Assembly: GCA_017458805.1 (NCBI GenBank)
Contig: JAFTAC010000008.1
Location: 1-6,826 of the forward strand
Length of the DNA: 6,826 bases
Direction of reading: 5' to 3'
Source of the DNA: Victivallales bacterium
GTDB lineage: Bacteria; Verrucomicrobiota; Lentisphaeria; Oligosphaerales; Oligosphaeraceae
The notes beneath the pieces were generated by a model, which worked only from the letters and a program-made list of their open reading frames with translations, searched no databases and was not told the DNA's origin. The position numbers were made by a program, and so were the translations under genes. Positions within the stretch are counted from its first letter, which is position 1. Each line of letters starts with the position of its first letter. This document shows positions 1 through 5,521 of this stretch, piece by piece.

Positions 1-1917
1 CTCCTGCTTGAGCGAGAGGCCGCCGTCATCGATGCCGTCGGGACCGACGCTCCAGATCTGCACGGCCTCGACGGTCTCCATCTGTGGTTCAATTAACCAT
101 GGTTCCTCCTGCGGTGCAAAGAGGTCAGAATCACCGTCGGCTTCCTCTTCGGCAACGTTTTTGTCAGGCTGCAATATGAGGGTGTACCGCTGGACTTGGC
201 ACACACCCTTGCGGTATTTCAACGGTTGTTTGGAGAAGGGGTCTATAGGAAGCTCTTCGAGCGTTTCTGGGTAGCTTCCCGTTTGCCGTTTGTGCAACTC
301 CGCCGCGATGAGCCCGCGCAAAATACGCAGTTCAGCGACAAGAGAAGGAAACTTTTTCGTGCCAGCTTTATGCATAGGGGGGCCACTTAGATACCCCATC
401 AGCCAGTTGTTGCCAACGGTCTCGGGGAACTCGGAGAAATCTGAAATCTTGTAGGCCCTCATCATCTCCGCAGCCTCATTAGCAAACATCCACCAGATTT
501 GCGGGAAGAACCAGCGGACGGCGGTGAGCTTGACCATTGGCCTGCCAATCCGGTCCCTGTCCATTGAGGGGAGAAGCTCAAAAGAATTGACCACAAGGAC
601 GGTTTCACCATAGGCAGCCCTCCTATGCACCTGCTTCAACACCTCTTCCTGTTCGACGAGTTTGGCAGCCTGCGTCTCCAGCCATGAGGTCTCCGTCTGT
701 TCCCATGGAATCAAACGTTCCATTGCCATCATGCGGAAATGCTCGGCTGCTATCCAAACCAGGCTGCCGAAGAGAAACGGCTCCGTCTGCAAATAATTGC
801 AGATGTTCTCCATGCGCCGCAACGCATTCTGGGCTGCTACGGCCTCACCCGTTTCGACCGCAAAGCGTAGCCGCCATAGTTCCAACCTGTCCATCTCCCT
901 GCAAGGCCGCAGTTCATCCAGTGTCATCTCCGGAAGATAGTTGTCACTACGATATTTTCGCTCCGCCGGCGGCAGCGGAGTGTCCAGCATCGCCTCCAAC
1001 TGGTTGATGTTCTCGTTTGCAAGAAAATGCTCCTTCCATTGAGCATAGACCTTCTCCTCCATAACGGCATCAGGCCTGCCTGTCAAAACCGTTGGGCTCA
1101 GTTGGACATTTCTACCGTTTATTTGAACTGCAAATGGTTCATCTGGCTTTTCAAGATGTTCTGCGATCTTCTGCCAGAAGACAGCATCAGGCTTGCGTCC
1201 ACCATAGTAGAGGTCACCGACGGCTTCCGCCGTCATCGGGCGACCGAAATACTCCGCCAGCTCCTCCGCGCTGCGATGATAGGCTGACGTGGCGCGGAAC
1301 GCCATCGCCAGGCAAAACAGATAACTGGCGAACACGAGCCCCCACAAGGCAAGGACGCTCCTGCCCCACAGCTTCTTGAAGCTCGTGTTCGAGACGATGG
1401 ACAGGCTCTTCCCCAGTAGGAGATATGCGGCGATGATGAGCGTAACTCCAGCAAGCGTAAACCAGGCCCAGTCGTTGCCGTAGAGACCAAGCCATTTGGC
1501 GACATCCGTGTCCCACAGCTCATGCTCACGAGAGGTATATGCCAGTTCCATGCGCAGGTTCGTCCAAATGATTTCCACGACCCACCCAGCTCCAAATGAT
1601 GCGGCCAACGCCAGAACGAAGCACATACCTGACGTTCTGTTGTTGAAGCGGAAATGCCAGCGCCTTCCACCCCCATGCCACATAAGAAACAACGCATACA
1701 CGAAGACCACAAGCGCAAGAATGGCGGGAACCACCACGGCAGTGACATCCCACAGATTACCCGTAAAAAGCCAAAGATTCAGTGCCATGGGGATTCTGTC
1801 GCTGTGGAATATCCACACAAGCAGGAACCACGGCAACGTAAACACCAGCGTCACCCCGAAGAACGCCCCCTGCGCGGGTGCGTCCCAGAAGAAGATTTTG
1901 CGAAGAAACTGCCTCAT
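1..1917 (-). CDS. Five-TM membrane protein with GspG-like C-terminal module (3' end off window)
   Basis: An uninterrupted reading frame of 639 codons starts at the ATG complementary to 1915-1917 and is still open at the left edge. An in-frame TAA lies just upstream (1924-1926), so this is the most upstream ATG. Translation shows five hydrophobic segments at about residues 16-37, 57-80, 97-118, 149-168 and 186-207, followed by a charged, mostly helical soluble region (about 210-540). Residues 548-569 read SYPETLEELPIDPFSKQPLK-YR and residues 622-633 WSVGPDGIDDGG. This pair resembles the C-terminal signature of type II secretion pseudopilin GspG (DP.G.PY.Y ... S.G.DG..GG) and recurs in many uncharacterised PVC-group proteins. 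There is no N-terminal prepilin motif, so it is not itself a pilin. It is likely an inner-membrane protein of unknown function. The GG-rich end suggests that little of the C-terminus is missing. No strong Shine-Dalgarno precedes the start. Confidence 0.88.
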   Translation of the reverse strand, partial: MRQFLRKIFFWDAPAQGAFFGVTLVFTLPWFLLVWIFHSDRIPMALNLWLFTGNLWDVTAVVVPAILALVVFVYALFLMWHGGGRRWHFRFNNRTSGMCFVLALAASFGAGWVVEIIWTNLRMELAYTSREHELWDTDVAKWLGLYGNDWAWFTLAGVTLIIAAYLLLGKSLSIVSNTSFKKLWGRSVLALWGLVFASYLFCLAMAFRATSAYHRSAEELAEYFGRPMTAEAVGDLYYGGRKPDAVFWQKIAEHLEKPDEPFAVQINGRNVQLSPTVLTGRPDAVMEEKVYAQWKEHFLANENINQLEAMLDTPLPPAERKYRSDNYLPEMTLDELRPCREMDRLELWRLRFAVETGEAVAAQNALRRMENICNYLQTEPFLFGSLVWIAAEHFRMMAMERLIPWEQTETSWLETQAAKLVEQEEVLKQVHRRAAYGETVLVVNSFELLPSMDRDRIGRPMVKLTAVRWFFPQIWWMFANEAAEMMRAYKISDFSEFPETVGNNWLMGYLSGPPMHKAGTKKFPSLVAELRILRGLIAAELHKRQTGSYPETLEELPIDPFSKQPLKYRKGVCQVQRYTLILQPDKNVAEEEADGDSDLFAPQEEPWLIEPQMETVEAVQIWSVGPDGIDDGGLSLKQE

Positions 1918-1975
1918 ATTTCGTTAGATACTCTTGTGTGTCCTTTGGATTTGCTTGTCAATCTATATTATATAT

Positions 1976-2003
1976 ATTATACAGCCACAATAAAATAAAG
2001 CAA
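1976..2003 (-). promoter_or_regulatory. Candidate sigma70-type promoter for the membrane-protein gene
   Basis: Read on the minus strand, TTGCTT (1998-2003) and a perfect TATAAT (1976-1981) are separated by 16 bp, within a very AT-rich stretch about 60 bp upstream of the ATG at 1917. The -10 match is 6/6 but the -35 match only 3/6. The surrounding run of alternating A and T makes chance hexamers likely, so this is tentative. Confidence 0.4.
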
Positions 2004-2444
2004 ATAATACGGCTTAGCTCACTCACTTACGTTAATATGTGCGAGGCGCTGAAGGAGGAGTAAGATACTGTGCAATTTTGCTCATTTTCCCATGAGGATA
2101 GGTGACAGAGCGTCTGTCTCTCTATTTCATTGATTTCTCTAGGCAGTATAATCGCAACGCCACATCAGGGGGTAACGATGGTGCCCTCATCTTCGACGTT
2201 GTCTCCTCGCAGCCAGTTTTCGAAAAACGTAGGCAGTTAGCTGCATCCCCCTGTTCCTTTATTGCTATGTTTCTCCATGTATTTTACCTGACTATCCAAC
2301 TAGGGCGCATGGGGCAGCCTCGTTCTTTGGGCTGTGCTTCGCCAGATGCATCGCCGCTTGGCTAGCTGCGCCTTGGCAGACTTACCATGGAAGACCTATG
2401 GATTTCATAATTCCAATTTCTTTAAGAATATTTAAAAGTTCTAT
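2004..2444. other. Non-coding or unassigned stretch between divergent genes
   Basis: No gene is supported here on either strand. The longest open stretch is an 87-codon plus-strand frame at 2102-2365 that would need a GTG start. Its product has no recognisable domain, and the end (RSLGCASPDASPLG) looks like chance coding. A purine-rich GGAGGAG at 2054-2060 lies 9 nt before a GTG at 2070 that opens an 11-codon frame ending at 2105, which overlaps the GTG at 2102. Base composition is mixed (moderate GC in 2150-2390, AT-rich beyond), which may mean a decayed gene remnant. No tRNA-like fold or array-type repeat was seen. Confidence 0.5.
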
Positions 2445-2472
2445 TTGCATTTTCAAAAAACCTGCATATATT
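2445..2472 (+). promoter_or_regulatory. Candidate promoter for the Rpn nuclease gene
   Basis: TTGCAT (2445-2450) and TATATT (2467-2472) are spaced 16 bp apart in the AT-rich sequence before the gene, which would give a leader of roughly 50 nt to the ATG at 2528. Matches are 4/6 and 5/6. The AT-rich context raises the chance of false matches. Confidence 0.35.
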
Positions 2473-2515
2473 TTCCTAAAATAAAAGGCAAGGCATTTTA
2501 AACATTCAAAAAAGC

Positions 2516-2519
2516 AGGA
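2516..2519 (+). promoter_or_regulatory. Ribosome binding site (AGGA) of the Rpn gene
   Basis: AGGA lies 8 nt before the ATG at 2528, in an otherwise A-rich leader. Spacing is right and it supports 2528 as the start. Confidence 0.6.
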
Positions 2520-2527
2520 AAACAAGA

Positions 2528-3424
2528 ATGGGACTAAAAGACACAGCAGCAAAGAACTTTTTCGGGCGGCCAGATGTCATGGCCAATCTTCTGGACTATG
2601 TCCTGTATGGCGGGCAGCCCACTGTACAGACAAGCCAATTGCGGGAGCTCAGTGGGGAACATTACCGAATCGTACAGGACGAAAATGGGAGGTTAAAGAC
2701 AGACAACCGCTTCAGGGACAAGCTGTTCGAGTACGATACTGGCAATGGAAAGTTGACGGTCGGATTTGAATTCCAGTCGAAAAATGACAAGAACATGGTC
2801 ATACGCGTCATGCGCTATGACATAAGGCGCATAGAGCAAGCCCTCTCATCTGGTGGGCATGGCCGTATTATCAACCTCGTGCTGAGTTTCGACAGAAAAA
2901 GCTCCTGTCTGGCCACCAGCTTGGAGGAGATGTGCGGAAAGGCTCCATCCATCGCTGAAAAATATAGCTACAATTACGGCTTTGTCAGCCTGAACATCTA
3001 CGACCTGGTGGAAAAATTGGAGTTGTTCTCTTGCAAAGAACTGAAAGAGGTACTAAATTACTTTAAGAACGCCCAGGACAGGGAACATCTTATGAAGGCC
3101 ATCACGGAAGGGACTCTCAAGGGACGCCTGAGCCGAGACGCGGCTCTGGTATGCGCGGTTTTTCTGGGTTTGGAAATAGACATTGACAACGAAGCGGAGG
3201 AAATTGACATGTGCAAGGCTTTCAGAGATTTCAAAAGAGAATGCATTTTGGAAGGCAAGAGGCTCGGCATTGACGAGGGCATCGCCATCGGCGAGGAGAA
3301 AGCTCTCCGTTCATTCATTAAAAATCTTCTTGACAAGAGTTTTGGCCTGTTTGATATCTGTGTGCTAACAGGTGCTTCTGAAGAGATGGTGAAAGAGGAA
3401 ATTGCTCTTGCTGTACAACACTAG
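2528..3424 (+). CDS. Rpn family PD-(D/E)XK nuclease (putative transposase/recombination-promoting nuclease)
   Basis: A complete 298-residue protein, the usual length for Rpn/YhgA-like proteins (PF04754 / PDDEXK family transposase group). The N-terminal nuclease fold carries the family opening (KDTAAKNFFGRPDVMANLLDY), an acidic residue in RFRDKL (D64) and the E-x-Q pair in GFEFQSK (E81, Q83), followed by MRYD (95-98). Together these fit the D...E-x-Q/K metal site. A helical middle domain follows (about 155-230). The tail has the EGK..GI.EG..IGEE charged helix and a final small helical segment, typical of Rpn C-termini. E. coli homologues are DNA endonucleases linked to RecA-independent recombination and phage defence. 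The active-site residues are intact, so it may be functional. It is convergent with the glycosidase gene (105 bp between stops) and divergent from the membrane-protein gene, with no obvious partner. Substrate and role here are inferred from family only. Confidence 0.9.
   Translation: MGLKDTAAKNFFGRPDVMANLLDYVLYGGQPTVQTSQLRELSGEHYRIVQDENGRLKTDNRFRDKLFEYDTGNGKLTVGFEFQSKNDKNMVIRVMRYDIRRIEQALSSGGHGRIINLVLSFDRKSSCLATSLEEMCGKAPSIAEKYSYNYGFVSLNIYDLVEKLELFSCKELKEVLNYFKNAQDREHLMKAITEGTLKGRLSRDAALVCAVFLGLEIDIDNEAEEIDMCKAFRDFKRECILEGKRLGIDEGIAIGEEKALRSFIKNLLDKSFGLFDICVLTGASEEMVKEEIALAVQH
3196..3200 (+). promoter_or_regulatory. Internal Shine-Dalgarno (GGAGG) inside the Rpn gene
   Basis: GGAGG sits 8 nt before an in-frame ATG at 3209. 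It is stronger than the AGGA used by the full-length gene. It falls within codons for Ala-Glu-Glu, so it could arise by coding chance. Its spacing is ideal. Confidence 0.45.
3209..3424 (+). CDS. Possible intragenic small protein (RpnS-like C-terminal fragment of the nuclease)
   Basis: Methionine 228 of the nuclease, preceded by GGAGG at optimal distance, would start a separate 71-residue protein (beginning MCKAFRDFKREC) identical to the nuclease C-terminus. It would hold the EGK/GEE-rich helix and the terminal helical domain but none of the catalytic residues. In enterobacterial Rpn systems, small in-frame proteins made from inside rpn genes (RpnS) bind and inhibit the full-length nuclease (established for those homologues). 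Position, frame and size here match that arrangement. No clear internal promoter was found: a TTGACA at 3183-3188 has no matching -10, so translation would probably be from the full-length message. Existence of the product is inference. Confidence 0.4.
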   Translation: MCKAFRDFKRECILEGKRLGIDEGIAIGEEKALRSFIKNLLDKSFGLFDICVLTGASEEMVKEEIALAVQH

Positions 3425-3529
3425 TGTTTTTACCCATGGTACAAGCACAAGACAGCACAAACACCAAGTGTCCATATTGAGAGAAGATGTTTTTTCATAT
3501 CATTGGACGCCTGGCTGGCAGGTTCCCTA
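3425..3529. other. Convergent intergenic region without a clear terminator
   Basis: This 105-bp gap lies between the Rpn stop and the glycosidase stop. Only weak hairpins are visible: a 12-bp palindrome AACACTAGTGTT spanning the Rpn stop codon (3417-3428) followed by two further T residues, and a short CCTG/CAGG stem at about 3510-3522. Neither is a convincing intrinsic terminator. Confidence 0.4.
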
Positions 3530-5389
3530 TTATCTGTATTTGAACAGGAATGTTTCAGGTCCAGAGGTTTCCAACTCGATTGAATCGCATTGATTGTATT
3601 CTCGACCGCTGAAGAGTTCCTTGATACTCCCGCACTGTGCAGGGAAATGCAGCACTGTCTTTCCTGGCTCGCAAATGTGGATGGAAACAAGGCTCCCATT
3701 CGCATGGACAGGATATGGCTTGTCTGTCCAGAAATGAGCATCTGCGAAACGAAGTATTACATGCATGTCCTTATCTGTCAGCATATTCGGCGCTGGAACA
3801 TAAACACTGTGATTGCCATAATGAATCTCTTTTCCGCCAAAGGGAAATCCAGTGATTCTCTGGACATTCTCTGGACTCCATTTCCCATTGTGGATGACCC
3901 CCGGACCATACAGCCATAGAACGGTCTTGCCTTCCGCCAGACGTTCAATCTTCTCATATTTCCCGTTATCCAAATCAAATGGATGACAGAAGACAAGGAG
4001 TTTAACCTTGCTCAAATCCATTTTGCCCAAATCCTTGAAACTCGCAGTCGTATAGGTGCTTCCTGAAAACGCAACCGCCTTGCGGACAGGTGTCAGAAAA
4101 TCAGCGCATGATGGATGAGAGTCATTGATGTAATACATGTTTTCTGGGTCGCAGACAATGACAACCTCCGATGCATCGGCTGGCGAATAATCGCTTTCCA
4201 CAGCCCATATTCTTTTGCAAGTCGCCAAAGTCTCCCGCGCGGCATCGCTATCATACCATCCGCCCCACATGTCGAAATGCCATGTACAGCAGCCATGAAT
4301 CAGATTGTAGCACATCTCCCGTTTCAAGCCTGCGGCAACGGCTTCGGGCGTAGGCCATTCACGTGTCTTTCTGCTCATTATGGAAACTGAACCGCTCTTT
4401 CCTGGAGCCTTTGGAAAACGGCTTGTAAAGGTCGTGGTGTCAATTGAATTGCAAATCCTCTTGCCTCTGACGCGAAGCGTCTGCAAGGGGATCATCGCCA
4501 TGGGCGACCCGCCCATTCCGCGTGCTTCAACACCGTATGATATTGGCGAAAGGGCCATGTCGCACTCTTCGATGTCAAAAAGCCGTTCATATTCCAACTG
4601 GCACCAGGAAGCCTTGGAAAACGCCCCGTTCAGTTCAAAGATGTAACCATACGTTATTCCAAGTTTTATGTCTTGTGGCAGCACCTCCCGCGCTTTTTTC
4701 ATAAACAACGCAACGGTTTCCAAGGACATTTCAGAATTGAACTTCCAATAGTCCAAGGCATCCGCGTTTTTTTCTGGTGTACGCAGCAAACCATCGGATT
4801 CAGGGACGCCAGCGTATCTTTCCCTGAAGCCAGGAATATCGCATAGTGGCTTTCCATGACGCTTGCGCCATTCATCCCACGCCCGTCGCCGTGAAATGCT
4901 TTCCGTGCCAAGCGAATGGTCAAACCATTCCGTCGTAAAGCCGCCCATAATAAAGAAAGTCAAGAATCTTCCAGGAAAAGCATCGACGGCGTGCCTGAGT
5001 ACAGCCTGGAGATAATGGACGACATCATCCCTGTACTCCTGATTTGCCGCAACCCTGCCAAACTCCTTAAAGGGGTCATGTCGCTCGCTGTAATTCCCCC
5101 TGCGCAGCCACCAGGCGGGTGGATTCAAGTCAAGCACAATATTGAGTTTCGCATCTGGCACGGCCTCCAGCGTCTCATTCACCATTTTGTCAAAAAGAGT
5201 GAAATCGTACTCTCTCTCCCATATCCACGTCGGCTGGAAACGCGTATAAGGCTCCCCCATGAAATTGGTGCTGTTCGAGACCATGAGCGTTATCTCGTTG
5301 ATGCCTAGCCCGGACATGGTTTTCATGGTCTCATACTCAGGCTCGAATGAACGGTATCCGAAAAAACGATGAGAAGAGCAATTGGACAT
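3530..5389 (-). CDS. GH42-like (clan GH-A) glycosidase homologue, probable altered catalytic site
   Basis: A complete 619-residue protein ending in tandem stops TAA TAG. The ATG at 5389 has a GGAGG 9 nt upstream. No signal peptide is visible, so it is probably cytoplasmic. The N-terminal TIM-barrel half (about 1-395) has LNPPAWWLRR (88-97), the FTTEWF segment with E154 as likely acid/base, LSPISYG (280-286) and WHFDMWGGWYD (370-380). The middle (about 405-515) resembles the GH42 trimerisation/GATase-like domain (LLVFCHPFDL, KTVLWLYGPGVI). The end is a small beta domain (ELFSGR..., SGPETFLFKYR). This three-part plan matches GH42 and relatives such as GH164, often annotated beta-galactosidase. 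In relatives I remember, the strand after R.GK carries E-x-D-x-R-T with the nucleophile Glu. Here it reads N-S-I-D-T-T-T, with Ser315 at that place. Substrate is unknown, and the protein may be inactive or work differently. It follows the ceramidase-like gene, same strand, 132 bp apart. Confidence 0.82.
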   Translation of the reverse strand: MSNCSSHRFFGYRSFEPEYETMKTMSGLGINEITLMVSNSTNFMGEPYTRFQPTWIWEREYDFTLFDKMVNETLEAVPDAKLNIVLDLNPPAWWLRRGNYSERHDPFKEFGRVAANQEYRDDVVHYLQAVLRHAVDAFPGRFLTFFIMGGFTTEWFDHSLGTESISRRRAWDEWRKRHGKPLCDIPGFRERYAGVPESDGLLRTPEKNADALDYWKFNSEMSLETVALFMKKAREVLPQDIKLGITYGYIFELNGAFSKASWCQLEYERLFDIEECDMALSPISYGVEARGMGGSPMAMIPLQTLRVRGKRICNSIDTTTFTSRFPKAPGKSGSVSIMSRKTREWPTPEAVAAGLKREMCYNLIHGCCTWHFDMWGGWYDSDAARETLATCKRIWAVESDYSPADASEVVIVCDPENMYYINDSHPSCADFLTPVRKAVAFSGSTYTTASFKDLGKMDLSKVKLLVFCHPFDLDNGKYEKIERLAEGKTVLWLYGPGVIHNGKWSPENVQRITGFPFGGKEIHYGNHSVYVPAPNMLTDKDMHVILRFADAHFWTDKPYPVHANGSLVSIHICEPGKTVLHFPAQCGSIKELFSGREYNQCDSIELETSGPETFLFKYR

Positions 5390-5398
5390 GTGGAATAA

Positions 5399-5403
5399 CC
5401 TCC
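5399..5403 (-). promoter_or_regulatory. Strong ribosome binding site of the glycosidase gene
   Basis: On the minus strand GGAGG lies 9 nt before the ATG at 5389. It fixes that start codon. Confidence 0.8.
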
Positions 5404-5411
5404 GTAGGGTA

Positions 5412-5440
5412 ATGATAGAGGTGATATCAAACTAGCGCAA
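5412..5440 (-). promoter_or_regulatory. Candidate promoter overlapping the palindrome, for the glycosidase gene
   Basis: Minus-strand TTGCGC (5435-5440) and TATCAT (5412-5417) are exactly 17 bp apart. The -10 matches 5/6, the -35 only 3/6. Transcription would begin near 5405, just before the GGAGG, giving a leader of about 15 nt. The -35 lies in the loop and the spacer in one arm of the inverted repeat at 5418-5462, so a protein bound to the repeat would block or control it. Inference from spacing only. Confidence 0.35.
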
Positions 5441-5462
5441 GCACTAGTTTTGATATCACCTC
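5418..5462. repeat. Long inverted repeat, candidate operator or RNA hairpin
   Basis: The left arm GAGGTGATATCAAACTAG (5418-5435) is matched by a right arm (5444-5462) that is its reverse complement plus one extra T, with an 8-nt centre. Each arm also contains the 8-bp palindrome TGATATCA. No T-run follows on either strand, so it is not a standard intrinsic terminator. Its place, between the ceramidase-like stop and the glycosidase ribosome binding site and over a candidate promoter, suggests an operator. As RNA in a read-through transcript it could instead be a processing or stabilising hairpin. Confidence 0.85.
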
Positions 5463-5521
5463 AGCAATGGATTACATTTTTGCTCCTCTTCTGAATCGTT
5501 GCATTGCGCTGGCTTTGCCAA

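Noticed and set aside
1233..1748. Minus-strand frame of 171 codons and similar frames inside 1-1917
   Set aside because: They are out-of-frame shadows of the longer, edge-truncated membrane-protein gene, with low-complexity Ser/Arg/Trp-rich products.
2010..2030. TTAGCTCACTCA resembling the lac CRP-site region of E. coli and cloning vectors
   Set aside because: Only 12 bases match and the flanking sequence does not; the surrounding genes are not enterobacterial, so coincidence is more likely than vector contamination.
3183..3368. Plus-strand 61-codon frame within the Rpn gene, out of frame
   Set aside because: The product is basic and low-quality with no domain. The nearby GGAGG is properly spaced for the in-frame ATG at 3209 instead.
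3417..3428. Palindrome AACACTAGTGTT over the Rpn stop codon as an intrinsic terminator
   Set aside because: A hairpin would have only about four A/T-rich pairs around a 4-nt loop, and the following T-run is short.
2383..3441. 8-bp inverted match flanking the Rpn gene: TACCATGG at 2383-2390 and CCATGGTA at 3434-3441
   Set aside because: It does not extend beyond 8 bp, contains the self-complementary CCATGG, and such a match between two 100-bp flanks is expected by chance fairly often. No target-site duplication is seen.
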